64,000 nucleotides of DNA from an uncultured Acetatifactor sp. (GCA_910577665.1 CAJTOJ010000012.1:32362-96361); one strand, 5' to 3'; positions 18,040 through 25,724 are shown, counted from the first letter of the stretch. Notes: generated from the sequence alone by a model not told the origin. Made by a program: numbers and translations.

Positions 18040-18522
18040 ATGGGCGCAGAGGAAGCGGAAGCAGCAGGCAGGGCAGAAGACGGAGGGAATGCTGGAGCAC
18101 TGCAATATCCTGTGGGCCTCCGATGGACAAGACAACGGAAAAACGTCTACAAAGTGTTGCAGGAAGCCAAAGAGCCTCTGACGGCGGTACAGATTTACCA
18201 TCTGGCAGAAGCTGTGGCCCAGGGGGAGGAATATGCCATTTCTACCATATACAGGATTCTGTCTGCTTTTGAGGAGCGGAACCTGGTGGAGAAATCAGCC
18301 AGGCTGGATGATGGAACATTGGCTTATGCCTTGAAAAAAGAAGGGCACGTCCACTATGCGGTCTGCCTGGAATGCCGCAGAAGGATTCCCTTGCAGAATT
18401 GTCCCTTTGCCCATATCCAGATAGAAAAGGAGACAGGGGATTTCACAGTCACGTCCCACAAACTGGAACTATATGGGTATTGCAGGGAATGTGAGAGGCA
18501 GCGGCAGGGAAGAGAGGAATGA
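18040..18522 (+). CDS. Fur-family metal-responsive repressor
   Basis: A 160-residue regulator. The winged-helix part lies in about 25-95 (LTAVQIYHLAEAV, YAISTIYRILSAFEERNLV). The metal part holds HVHYAVCLEC and a second CxxC pair, CREC, near the end, giving a structural zinc site. The start at 18040 is chosen because GGGGGTGG sits 5-10 bases ahead; the ATG at 18013 has none. The first ~20 residues are poorly conserved-looking. It probably binds the ATGCAA-N5-TTGCAT site before the transporter gene. Which metal it senses (Fe, Zn, Mn) cannot be told. The stop is 1 base before the next start. Confidence 0.88.
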   Translation: MGAEEAEAAGRAEDGGNAGALQYPVGLRWTRQRKNVYKVLQEAKEPLTAVQIYHLAEAVAQGEEYAISTIYRILSAFEERNLVEKSARLDDGTLAYALKKEGHVHYAVCLECRRRIPLQNCPFAHIQIEKETGDFTVTSHKLELYGYCRECERQRQGREE

Positions 18523-18523
18523 T

Positions 18524-19090
18524 ATGTATTGGCATATTGTAAAATTTCTTATCATTATAATAGTAACACTTCCGTTTTACCTGTTGATCCGTAGACCCTG
18601 GAAGCGGAAGGACAAAAGGGAATGGGTACTGGGAGCCTTCATGCTGTATATGGCAGGTCTTCTGGTTCTGGTACTGGAAGGACAATATGGGGATCCGGCC
18701 TGGATGATCCGCTCTGCCACAGAACGGATTGCAGCCTGGGAGGGGATCAGCCTGGAGCCTTTCCGCACCATCTGCACCAATTTCAGACATTTCATACCGG
18801 ATGTATTTACGGTAAATATAATTGGGAATATCGTGATGTTTGTGCCCTGGGGATTCGGACTGCCATATTTATGGGAAGGAATGCGTTCTTTGACTGCTTT
18901 GGTGTCCGCCTTCCTGGTTTTGCCCCTTTGTATTGAGATCTGTCAGCTTTTTATTGGCCGGAGCGTGGACATAGATGATCTGATCCTCAATTTCCTGGGA
19001 AGCAGCCTGGGAGCAGGGGCTTTTTATGGTTTGTGGCGCCTGCCGTGGGGCAGGGAACGGCTTGCAAACAAGAAACCTTCAAACCATTGA
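18524..19090 (+). CDS. VanZ-like membrane protein
   Basis: A 188-residue protein with about five membrane segments and the VanZ family pattern: NIIGNIVMFVPWGFGLPYLW in the middle and EICQLFIGRSVDIDDLILNFLG near the end. VanZ proteins are linked to teicoplanin resistance in one case, but most chromosomal homologs have no known role. The start at 18524 is just after the Fur stop and has AGAGAGG ahead of it; a longer frame from 18473 overlaps fur and is rejected. Confidence 0.85.
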   Translation: MYWHIVKFLIIIIVTLPFYLLIRRPWKRKDKREWVLGAFMLYMAGLLVLVLEGQYGDPAWMIRSATERIAAWEGISLEPFRTICTNFRHFIPDVFTVNIIGNIVMFVPWGFGLPYLWEGMRSLTALVSAFLVLPLCIEICQLFIGRSVDIDDLILNFLGSSLGAGAFYGLWRLPWGRERLANKKPSNH

Positions 19091-19175
19091 CTGGTATGTG
19101 AGCTGAAACCCACACGGGGTATAGGCTAAAGAGGAATACAGGAAAAGAACCCGGTGGAAAGGAGGTCACCCTGTA

Positions 19176-19991
19176 ATGAGTGAAGTAGAGATCGTGAAGA
19201 AAGCTTACAATGAGGATCCGGAGCGGGAATGGCAGCGTCTGGAGGGATTCCACTTTGAATTCGAAGTCACAAAACATATGATGCATCGGTACCTAAGAAA
19301 AGGAAAAGTCCTGGATATCGGCGGTGGTCCAGGAAGATATAGCCTTTATCTGGCAGAGCTTGGATATGATGTGACGCTGGTGGATTTATGCGAGGGCAAT
19401 GTGATTTTCGCCAAAGAAAAGGCAGCAGAAGCAGGGATGTCCATCCAGGCGCTTTCCTGTGATGCCCGGGATCTTTCCAGGCTGGATCTTGGAGAATATG
19501 ACAATATCCTTTTAATGGGTCCCCTCTACCACCTGTTCCAGGAATCTGATAGGGCGAAATGTGTTCTGGAAGCAAAGAAACACTTGAAAAAAGATGGGGT
19601 ATTGTTTGCCTCCTTTATCTCCATAACAGGTGGACTGAATTATTATCTGGATAATTGTCCGGACCAGCTGATCTATGAACCGGCCATGGATCTTTTTGAT
19701 TACATGGAACGGGATGAGAGCTGGAGCGGGACAGCTTTTACGGAGGCAACATTTATCAACAACCTGGAGATACTACCCTTTTTCCAGAAACTGGGATTTG
19801 AGAAACTGGCACTGTTCGGCCAGGAAGGTATTACGGCTACCCGGCTGTCCTTTCTGGAACAGACCAGCCAGGAAGTCAGGGAAAAATACCTGGAGCTTTC
19901 CCTGAGACTGTGTGAGAACCCTCAATATTTTCCGTACAGCTCCCATATGATGTATATCGGGACAGTGCAGGAACAGGCACAGATGTTGTAG
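19176..19991 (+). CDS. Class I SAM-dependent methyltransferase
   Basis: A 271-residue enzyme. Motif I is VLDIGGGPGRYSLYLAELG (about 46-64), motif II VTLVDL, then SCDARDL and the motif-IV region YDNILLMGPLYHL. The N-terminus (AYNEDPEREWQRLEG) and the LYHL signature match a group of small-molecule methyltransferases common in Firmicutes, whose substrates are mostly unknown. AAAGGAGG lies 11 bases before the ATG. It is the fourth gene in line after the metal transporter but has its own spacing, so co-transcription is uncertain. Confidence 0.85.
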   Translation: MSEVEIVKKAYNEDPEREWQRLEGFHFEFEVTKHMMHRYLRKGKVLDIGGGPGRYSLYLAELGYDVTLVDLCEGNVIFAKEKAAEAGMSIQALSCDARDLSRLDLGEYDNILLMGPLYHLFQESDRAKCVLEAKKHLKKDGVLFASFISITGGLNYYLDNCPDQLIYEPAMDLFDYMERDESWSGTAFTEATFINNLEILPFFQKLGFEKLALFGQEGITATRLSFLEQTSQEVREKYLELSLRLCENPQYFPYSSHMMYIGTVQEQAQML

Positions 19992-20011
19992 TAGAAAGGA
20001 TTTGGGATATT

Positions 20012-20665
20012 ATGGATCCAAATACATGTCAATCCAGTTTCAAGGGCCAGAATAATCAGAGCATCAAGCCCCATCTTCAGCCAGAGCACCCTTCGGGGGA
20101 ACATAACCCCATACATGCGCCTATTCCGGGTCTGGGACTCCGAAGCATGAAGACGGCATTGGCAACAGTGATCACGGCACTGCTCTATGCTTTCCTGCCA
20201 AATAGCAATCCTACATTTGCCTGTATTGGAGCGATCTTTGGTATGGGGGCGGATATGGAAGATTCCCGCCGCAATGGGGGGAACAGGTTCTTTGGGACCA
20301 TTATCGGAGGATTTATCGGCCTTGGACTTTATTGGATGGAGCACGTGATCTATCCGGAAGGTAACTATTGGCTTCGGCTTCCGTTGATTTCCCTGGGGGT
20401 GGTGGTGATGATCTCTGTGTGCGTGCTGTTTCACTGGCCCGGTGGCGTGCAGCCCGGTGGAGTGGTGTTGTGTATAATTTTGTTTAACACACCAGCACAT
20501 CATATTGATTATGCCGTCAACCGAATGATTGATACAGGCGTAGGAGTGGCCATTGCCCTGCTGGTAAACTATCTGCTGCCCAGAAGCAGACTGGAACACT
20601 GGTTTCACCTGGACCGTGGAGAAAAAGTTATGGAGAAATCCGAGGATGAAACAAAAAAGAACTAA
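20012..20665 (+). CDS. FUSC / aromatic-acid-exporter-like membrane protein
   Basis: A 217-residue protein. The first ~45 residues are polar, then five or six membrane segments follow from LRSMKTALATVITALLYAF, with GTIIGGFIGLGLYW and a short basic or charged cytoplasmic tail. The pattern of the first helix plus NPTFACIGAIFGMG fits the FUSC/DUF939 family, often linked to export of aromatic acids. The usual soluble C-terminal domain is nearly absent, so this is a short form. No exported substrate can be named. Confidence 0.7.
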   Translation: MDPNTCQSSFKGQNNQSIKPHLQPEHPSGEHNPIHAPIPGLGLRSMKTALATVITALLYAFLPNSNPTFACIGAIFGMGADMEDSRRNGGNRFFGTIIGGFIGLGLYWMEHVIYPEGNYWLRLPLISLGVVVMISVCVLFHWPGGVQPGGVVLCIILFNTPAHHIDYAVNRMIDTGVGVAIALLVNYLLPRSRLEHWFHLDRGEKVMEKSEDETKKN

Positions 20666-20744
20666 AAATAAAAAAAAATTAAAAAAGTGCTTGCATTTAT
20701 GTAAATCCTATAATATAATACTTCTTGTCTTGTGAAAGACAGAC

Positions 20745-20817
20745 GCACCGCTAGCTCAGTTGGTAGAGCACCTGACTCTTAATCAGGGTGTCCAGGGTTC
20801 GAGCCCCTGGCGGTGCA
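20745..20817 (+). tRNA. tRNA-Lys (anticodon CTT), integration target
   Basis: A 73-base cloverleaf. Acceptor arms GCACCGC and GCGGTGC pair, the discriminator is A, the D-arm has AGCTCAGTTGGTAGAGC, the anticodon stem encloses CTCTTAA (anticodon CTT), and the T-arm has GGGTTCGAGCCCC. The gene is intact, but its 3' part from the anticodon onward is the left end of an 89-bp direct repeat that recurs 5,064 bases downstream. A T-rich terminator hairpin follows. Confidence 0.97.
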
Positions 20818-20863
20818 TGAAGAGTCTTGGAGCCTGCATTCATGCGGGTTTCGGGGCTTTTTT
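20775..20863 (+). repeat. attL: 89-bp direct repeat in tRNA-Lys
   Basis: Bases 20775-20863 are identical to 25839-25927. The repeat spans the 3' part of tRNA-Lys from the anticodon loop, plus the tRNA terminator. Looser similarity continues for about 60 more bases on both sides (GGAAAAAATCAGATTTTCCGG, AGGATTCC). This is the normal left junction of a tRNA-integrating element. Confidence 0.92.
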
Positions 20864-21675
20864 TGTTCCGGGGAAGGGGGGCACGGAAAAAATCAGATTT
20901 TCCGGGATTGCAGGATTCCGTATAAGTACAGACGGGATAGAAAACAGAAAACGCCACCGGGGATGACCAGGCCTGGGGGCGGGGACGGGGGCATTCGTGC
21001 GCGCGTGTCCTCGCCCGCAAAGGACATGTTTTATTCGCTACGCTCATGGGCAAAAACATAAAGCGGCCTGTGGTACGTGCTGTCTCATGCTACGCAATCT
21101 CTGACGCGCTACCGCTTGCCGCTTCCGTAAAAGGGAAAGGACAGGCCGGGTATCCGGCCAGGGGGGAAGGTTAGGGCATGGAAGGCAGGAAGGACAGGCT
21201 TCCAGGGAACGGGGCGAACCGGGTTGCATACTACGGGCCGTGAGGGGCCGCCCTTCACTACATTATGGAACGGGCCGGGTTGGACAAGGGCAAAGGGCAC
21301 CAGTAAAGAAAAAAAGGGTGTCCGAATGGGAAATCGCCGGAAGAAGGGGAGAATGGCACCGGGGCAGGGGGCGCGGAGTTTCCGCAAGGGGAAACACTGC
21401 CGGAATGCCTGGACTTGCACCGTGGTATAAGTCGCACCATATCGCCGCCCAGAGGGCGCCCGGCGATGGGTTTGAAAGGGCTTCCTTTTCCGTATGGGAA
21501 GACGCCGGGGAAAGCCAAGTTGTCTGACAACTTCAAAAAACGGGGGACTGCTCCGGCCAGGCCGGGAAGAAATTGTGTGAATTGTTCGGGAATTGAAAGC
21601 TGGCCGGGAAAGGGCAGGAAAAAGGCCGGGGATTCCCGGCGCATGGAAGCACGTATTACAGTTTTCCTGCAGGAA
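20864..21675. other. Gene-free left arm of the element
   Basis: GC-rich, with long open frames in several phases that look like composition artefacts. No ribosome binding site plus credible protein was found. It holds a small hairpin (GGAAAA/TTTTCC near 20886) and GC-rich repeats such as GACGCGCTACCGCTTGCCGC, partly echoed at about 24610. A single-strand origin could lie here, but I cannot show it. Confidence 0.4.
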
Positions 21676-21849
21676 TTATGTATTACATTTTTCCTGGAGA
21701 TACCTGTCGATGCAGGTGCGGACTGCCCAGGAGACGGACTTGCCGGGAAATGCCTTCCTAAGTTCCTCAAGCTGGAACTCCTGGACACGGACACAGACAG
21801 TCACGGAAGCAGGGACAGAAAACCTGTGGTCATCCTCATAAAGTTTCAT
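21676..21849 (-). CDS. Small ribbon-helix-helix (CopG/Arc-like) protein
   Basis: A 57-residue protein: a beta-strand region (ASVTVCVRV), a first helix (QEFQLEELRKAF) and a second helix (VSWAVRTCIDRYLQEK), the usual order of a ribbon-helix-helix DNA-binding protein. AGGAGG lies 7 bases before the ATG at 21849. It is the last gene of the minus-strand rep-int set, 77 bases after int. Such proteins control copy number or excision in small plasmids; either role is inference here. Confidence 0.7.
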   Translation of the reverse strand: MKLYEDDHRFSVPASVTVCVRVQEFQLEELRKAFPGKSVSWAVRTCIDRYLQEKCNT

Positions 21850-21926
21850 TCTGGTTCCTCCTAGATTTTACGAATAGTGAAATTTCTGTTAGTAATTACA
21901 GGAATATTAAAATATCGGCAGAAAGG

Positions 21927-22823
21927 TCAAGTTTTCCCATAGTGGAGCATGTCCAGGTGGGAGATACAGCCGCGGGAAGCAAGGATTTCATAGGCAAAGT
22001 GCAGGTAACGCCTGGTGGTCTCCACATCCTCATGCCCCATAAGGTACATAAGGCGGTATATGTCAATACTGCCGTTTGTCTCGTACTGGTCAATGCAGTA
22101 GTTCGTTGCAAAGTTGTGCCGGAGCCTGTGGGAAGACAGGTCAAAGGGCAGGGTGGCGGCCAGGCGGCTGACCATGAGTTTAACGGAATTACTGGAAAGG
22201 GGCTTCCCCTGGCGGGTGACAAAGAGGAAATCCGAACGGAACGGGCAGGCATCCAGGTAGGCCTGCATGTATTCCGCGGCCAGGCGGCCAATGGGGACAG
22301 TGCGTTCCTTGCTTCCCTTGCCGGAAACGACCATGCGGCGGTCAGAAAGGGAAAGGCCGCGGTGCCGGATGGAACAGACTTCAGACTGACGAATGCCGCT
22401 GTCATACATAAGGGCAATGATGCACCTGTTACGGGAAGCCAGCCATCCCGGTTCTGCCTTTACGGCATCAAATATCATGGCAACCTCGGAATCCGTGTAA
22501 ATACGTACTTCCTTCTTGGGGGAACGGGGAACCTTGATTTTCCGGGAGACATAGGAAGCGCCGTATTCACCCTCACACCACTTAAGGAATATCTTGAAAT
22601 GCCTTATGTAGGTTGCGCGGGAAGAGCGGCTTAGGGGACGTTCCAGGACGGAAGCAAGGTAGCCGTTAACATCTCCCTGGGAGACCGTGGAAAAGTCCCG
22701 GCTGGCACCTGCAAAGGCCAGGAAGGGGTAAACAAAGTCCTGGTAGTCCTTCACGGACTTGGGGGACAGGTCAGCCAGGCGGCGGGAAAGTATGAAGTTT
22801 TCATAGGCTTCCTGTAATGTCAT
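21927..22823 (-). CDS. Tyrosine recombinase (integrase) of the element
   Basis: A 298-residue XerC/D-like recombinase. Residues 1-85 are the SAM-like core-binding domain (LADLSPKSVKDYQDF). The catalytic domain shows R in SGIRQSEV, K in GKGSKERTVPIG, HRLRH, and the final GHEDVETTRRYLH with catalytic H and nucleophile Y. The start at 22823 has GAGAGG ahead of it; the longer frame overlaps rep and is discarded. The gene follows rep by 13 bases, so the two are probably co-transcribed. It should catalyse integration at tRNA-Lys and excision. A partial copy of its N-terminal domain sits in the remnant at 25985-26120. Confidence 0.95.
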   Translation of the reverse strand: MTLQEAYENFILSRRLADLSPKSVKDYQDFVYPFLAFAGASRDFSTVSQGDVNGYLASVLERPLSRSSRATYIRHFKIFLKWCEGEYGASYVSRKIKVPRSPKKEVRIYTDSEVAMIFDAVKAEPGWLASRNRCIIALMYDSGIRQSEVCSIRHRGLSLSDRRMVVSGKGSKERTVPIGRLAAEYMQAYLDACPFRSDFLFVTRQGKPLSSNSVKLMVSRLAATLPFDLSSHRLRHNFATNYCIDQYETNGSIDIYRLMYLMGHEDVETTRRYLHFAYEILASRGCISHLDMLHYGKT

Positions 22824-22836
22824 GAAAAAATACCTC

Positions 22837-23931
22837 TCAGATATCAAGTTTACACTGGAACGGGGATTCAACGCCCTGGGGGAGCGGGGCAAAGGTGTCA
22901 TTGCCGGAGCGGGCAGCCTGGAACACAAGGTCGGCATAATCCCGGTAATTGGACATGGGGAGGGAATACTGGTGAAACCCCTTTTCATCCTTCCAGTGGT
23001 ATACAACCGTGTGGATACGACGGCGAAGCTGTTCAAATGTATCAACTGTACGCTCAAAAGAATCCTGCACATTGACGGCATAAATCATTTCCGGGGCCTT
23101 GACACTGGTAATATGCACCTCATTCCAGACCGTGGAGACATTGGAAAAACGGGCATGTTCCTCATGGACATACACATCAAGCAGGGTAAGGAGACGGGAA
23201 TAGGGGAACTGGCCGCGGTATTCATCCATGAAAAGGACGGGTTCGCACATGTAGTTGTCAAAACAGCCATTGTCATAGTCTGTCATGAAATACAGGGAAC
23301 TGTCCCCGCGTTCCTCGCGAATCTGGCGGGCAACATAGGACTTGCCAGAGCCGGATTCCCCAACATGCCAGACAACCTTTACATCACGCTGAAAGGGAAC
23401 GGAACTTATCCGCAAGGCGCGGAAGTGGGAAACGATCTGTTTTTCATAAATGCGGTAACGAAGGGATATGTTCATGATTTCCGGAGGGGTCTTACCAGCT
23501 TCAAGCAGTTCCTGTATGACCTCAAGGTCGCGTCTTTTGCCCTGGCGTCCCTTGATTTCACCATGCTGGATCCTGGCAAGGATCTGTTCACCTTTCTCCT
23601 CAAAGGAACCGCGCTTGTAAATATAGTCTTCAGCCTGCTGCTTGGTACCTTTTGTGGCTTCAAAATGCATGCCAGGGGCGTAACTGTCCTTGATGGCGCG
23701 GAAGCGCATGGGCTTTTCGTCCTCAAGTACCATATGGACATGATGGTTGCCGTCAGCAGACACACAGTAAACCCAGGCACCTGTCCGGGTAGGGTGTTCA
23801 TTGATCCATTCATCACGGAGCCTGTCCAGGATTTCCTCCGGGGTTCCAGCATAGCCATGTTCCGATGGATGATTAAACACACAGAACCAGCTTCTGCTTA
23901 CGCTGTCTTTTGCATCATTTTTTTCCTGCAT
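22837..23931 (-). CDS. rep: Rolling-circle replication initiator, CRESS-type Rep (HUH + SF3-type helicase)
   Basis: A 364-residue Rep. Endonuclease motifs in order: motif I WFCVFN (15-20), motif II HVHM with H64 and H66 (HUH), motif III Y103-I-Y-K106 (YxxK), where Y103 is the likely nicking tyrosine. The helicase has Walker A GESGSGKS (191-198), Walker B VLFMDE (232-237) and a motif-C-like ITS near 274-276. This two-domain order is that of CRESS-DNA virus Reps (geminivirus, circovirus) and the related bacterial pCRESS plasmids. It should nick the hairpin origin at 24089-24120, which lies 157 bases before its start, and unwind DNA. It leads the rep-int operon. Confidence 0.92.
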   Translation of the reverse strand: MQEKNDAKDSVSRSWFCVFNHPSEHGYAGTPEEILDRLRDEWINEHPTRTGAWVYCVSADGNHHVHMVLEDEKPMRFRAIKDSYAPGMHFEATKGTKQQAEDYIYKRGSFEEKGEQILARIQHGEIKGRQGKRRDLEVIQELLEAGKTPPEIMNISLRYRIYEKQIVSHFRALRISSVPFQRDVKVVWHVGESGSGKSYVARQIREERGDSSLYFMTDYDNGCFDNYMCEPVLFMDEYRGQFPYSRLLTLLDVYVHEEHARFSNVSTVWNEVHITSVKAPEMIYAVNVQDSFERTVDTFEQLRRRIHTVVYHWKDEKGFHQYSLPMSNYRDYADLVFQAARSGNDTFAPLPQGVESPFQCKLDI

Positions 23932-23969
23932 AAAATACCTCCGAACATTATTGCGTGTCTGTATGACAC

Positions 23970-23981
23970 AGACATATGTCT
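23970..23981. promoter_or_regulatory. Palindrome before rep
   Basis: AGACATATGTCT is a perfect 12-bp palindrome about 40 bases before the rep start. It is a possible repressor or Rep site. No stronger evidence. Confidence 0.35.
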
Positions 23982-24004
23982 CTGTATTGCAGAATGTAAC
24001 AAAG

Positions 24005-24085
24005 TTAAGGGCATTTGTAACAAGGTCTGTTACGCTCAGAAACCCAGGAAATTCAAGGGCTTAAGGGCAGTTTGTAACGTGTAAC
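24005..24085 (-). repeat. Iteron-like repeats next to the origin hairpin
   Basis: TTAAGGGCATTTGTAAC (24005-24021) recurs as TTAAGGGCAGTTTGTAAC (24061-24078). The core GTAAC occurs at 23996, 24017, 24074 and 24081, and inverted as GTTAC at 24029, all within 90 bases between rep and the hairpin. CRESS viruses have Rep-binding iterons in this position, so this is a candidate Rep-binding region. Confidence 0.65.
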
Positions 24086-24088
24086 GAA

Positions 24089-24120
24089 GTGGCCAAAGGG
24101 TAATACTAGCCTTTGGCCAC
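24089..24120 (-). other. Candidate rolling-circle origin: hairpin with CRESS nonanucleotide
   Basis: GTGGCCAAAGG (24089-24099) pairs perfectly with CCTTTGGCCAC (24110-24120). On the minus strand, which is the rep-coding strand, the 10-base loop reads CTAGTATTAC. This contains TAGTATTAC, which fits the CRESS virus nonanucleotide NANTATTAC and equals a circovirus form. In those viruses Rep nicks between the T and AC of TATT/AC at the loop. Position upstream of rep, loop placement and strand all agree with that model. Confidence 0.8.
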
Positions 24121-24138
24121 GTAGATTCCCGCACGGTT

Positions 24139-24342
24139 TTACGAATGCAGGGGAAATTCCGTACAGCACCCGGCAAGTCCCAGGAGGCTGTCAGCGACTG
24201 CCTGGAGGGCAGGGACGTCAGCAGGGGCAAGGGAGCCGTCCAGAAGCCAGGCATCCATGGCGGCACTGCACCTTGAGGGGGCATCCTGGCCGAAAGCCCT
24301 GCATATGTCTATGAGTTCCATTAACTGTCTGAACTTGATCAT
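24139..24342 (-). CDS. Small protein of the element, unknown
   Basis: A 67-residue, mostly helical, acidic protein (IKFRQLMELIDICRAFGQ, then ADVPALQAVADSLLGLAG). AGCGAGGTAC lies 5-8 bases before the ATG, a fair ribosome binding site. The stop is only 18 bases from the origin hairpin. I do not recognise a family. It lies between the 76-aa gene and rep on the same strand, so it may belong to the replication operon. It could be a chance frame, but length, position and start site favour a gene. Confidence 0.5.
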   Translation of the reverse strand: MIKFRQLMELIDICRAFGQDAPSRCSAAMDAWLLDGSLAPADVPALQAVADSLLGLAGCCTEFPLHS

Positions 24343-24658
24343 GTGGGTACCTCGCTTTCCTGTGGTGGCCGTACAGTCCGGCCTGGTTACTGGTTTGCCG
24401 TGAATTACACGGTGGAAGTTGACGTTATTTTGCGAAAATACTCTTAAGTGTTGCTATAGTCAAGTAGGGGAACGGGAAATGCCGCTGTGGGAACGTAGGG
24501 GGCGCCATACAGCCGGAAAGAAAGGGGTGGTGTAGTGCTATAGCCGGAAGGGGCAGGAATGGCCGTACGGGGCTTATACGCGCTTGCAGGGATGGTACCT
24601 TGCAGGAACCCCCGCGCTACCGCTTGCGGGGGCCCCTGCTTTCCTCCCCCTCTCCGCG

Positions 24659-24889
24659 CTACACCACGGCAGTGCCGGTGAGGGCGGCCAGGCGTAGGAC
24701 GCATTCATCACGGAAGAGTTCTTCCAGTTCAACAACGAAGTCACACAGGCAACTTTCCATACAGTCCGGGTTGTCAGTGAGCCGGGAAAACATAAGGGTT
24801 TCACTCACAAGCTTGGAATCAGAATAGTGCTCATGAACCCACTTACGGTATTCCTGTTTCTGGTCTTCCAAAAAAATAAACATTAACAC
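24659..24889 (-). CDS. Small acidic protein of the element, with a homolog in the remnant
   Basis: A 76-residue protein. AGGAGGT lies 8 bases before the ATG at 24889. The core reads EYRKWVHEHYSDSKLVSETLMF, then SRLTDNPDCMESCLCDFVVELEELFRDECVLRLA. A diverged copy, with the same core, is encoded at 26120-26320 in the remnant element, which shows the reading frame is conserved and so supports it as a real gene. The family is unknown to me. It is read divergently from the XRE regulator, with a palindromic operator between, so its expression is probably under that regulator. Confidence 0.7.
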   Translation of the reverse strand: MLMFIFLEDQKQEYRKWVHEHYSDSKLVSETLMFSRLTDNPDCMESCLCDFVVELEELFRDECVLRLAALTGTAVV

Positions 24890-24915
24890 ATACCTCCTGT
24901 AAACAAAATATTATC

Positions 24916-24940
24916 TTTTGGGAACATAATGTTCCCAAAA
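24916..24940. promoter_or_regulatory. Perfect palindromic operator
   Basis: TTTTGGGAACAT and ATGTTCCCAAAA form a perfect 12-bp inverted repeat around one A, just before the 76-aa gene. A related half-site, TTTCCAAAA, lies at about 24979. The neighbouring XRE regulator is the natural candidate to bind it and to control the minus-strand replication genes. Confidence 0.7.
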
Positions 24941-25002
24941 AATACATTATCATAGCTGTTTCCATATGTCAACAAAAAGTTTCCAAAAGGACACATTTTC
25001 AA

Positions 25003-25031
25003 TTGATAGAAATATAAAAAACTGCTATAAT
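25003..25031 (+). promoter_or_regulatory. Promoter of the XRE regulator gene
   Basis: TTGATA (25003-25008) and TATAAT (25026-25031) are 17 bases apart, about 27 bases before the start codon. This is a good sigma-A type promoter. Confidence 0.75.
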
Positions 25032-25057
25032 AACGAGTGAAGAGGAGGAAAAAGCAG

Positions 25058-25399
25058 ATGATAACATATTACAAATTATTCGACATGCTAAACAGAATGG
25101 GAATGAAAAAATCAGATTTAAGAGCCATATTATCACCAAAAACAATTGCAAAACTAACAAAAAGAGAACCTATAAGCGGAAATGCAATAGAAAAAATATG
25201 TGAATATCTAAATTGCCAACCAGGCGACATAATGGAATATACCGTAAAAGGAACAGATGCTACAACAGGAAAAGAAATTGAAATAGCAGACCACAGATTA
25301 ACAAGCCAGGAACCTTTTGAACCAGATGAAGAAATTAATGTATATCCTGGAGACAAAGAATGGCCATATGAGCAAGGATATAAAAACCGCATTTTATAA
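25058..25399 (+). CDS. XRE-family (YozG-like) regulator of the element
   Basis: A 113-residue regulator. The HTH_26-type domain covers residues 1-65: YYKLFDMLNRMGMKKSDLRA, then KTIAKLTKREPISGNAIEKI and CEYLNCQPGDIMEY. A ~45-residue acidic tail follows. The start at 25058 is chosen over 25037 because GAGGAGG sits before it with normal spacing. The gene is AT-rich, unlike rep and int, so it may have a different origin. It is divergent from the replication genes with a palindromic operator between, so it is the likely lysogeny-type or copy-control repressor. Confidence 0.85.
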   Translation: MITYYKLFDMLNRMGMKKSDLRAILSPKTIAKLTKREPISGNAIEKICEYLNCQPGDIMEYTVKGTDATTGKEIEIADHRLTSQEPFEPDEEINVYPGDKEWPYEQGYKNRIL

Positions 25400-25514
25400 A
25401 TCGTGTTCAAGATATGCAAACAGTCACGGACGCCAGCGCCGTAATAACCTTGAAAATGTTGAACCTTGAGCCGGATGTGGCAAGTAAATCCAGGATGCAG
25501 AAAGGAGAAAAATT

Positions 25515-25682
25515 ATGTTGGAGGTAATGGAAGATATGGCAATCAGCGAAAAAGAATTAAAGCTATTATTGAACTTTGTGAAGGACAACCTACAGGAAGC
25601 AAAGGAAACAAAAGATGAAGATAACAGAAACAGGCAGATTGATAAAACATTGGCGCATATCCAGCAATATCTTGAGGACTAA
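25515..25682 (+). CDS. 55-residue protein downstream of the XRE regulator
   Basis: ATG at 25515 with AAAGGAG 7 bases ahead, stop TAA at 25680-25682. The product is highly charged and helical (ISEKELKLLLNFVKDNLQEA, then RQIDKTLAHIQQYLED), without a family I know. AT-rich like the XRE gene and probably in the same transcript. A terminator follows. It is short enough to be missed by a standard gene call. Confidence 0.6.
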   Translation: MLEVMEDMAISEKELKLLLNFVKDNLQEAKETKDEDNRNRQIDKTLAHIQQYLED

Positions 25683-25724
25683 AAAAATAAAGTGGAATCT
25701 TGCCGCCACTTTATCTGTCTGACA

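Noticed and set aside
21258..21794. Long minus-strand open frame in the element left arm (178 aa)
   Set aside because: It has no ribosome binding site, is rich in Pro/Ser/Arg as expected from GC-rich non-coding DNA, and overlaps the better-supported 57-aa gene in another frame.
22837..23931. Provirus (CRESS-DNA virus relative with capsid)
   Set aside because: No candidate capsid gene is present between the att sites; the gene set is plasmid-like.
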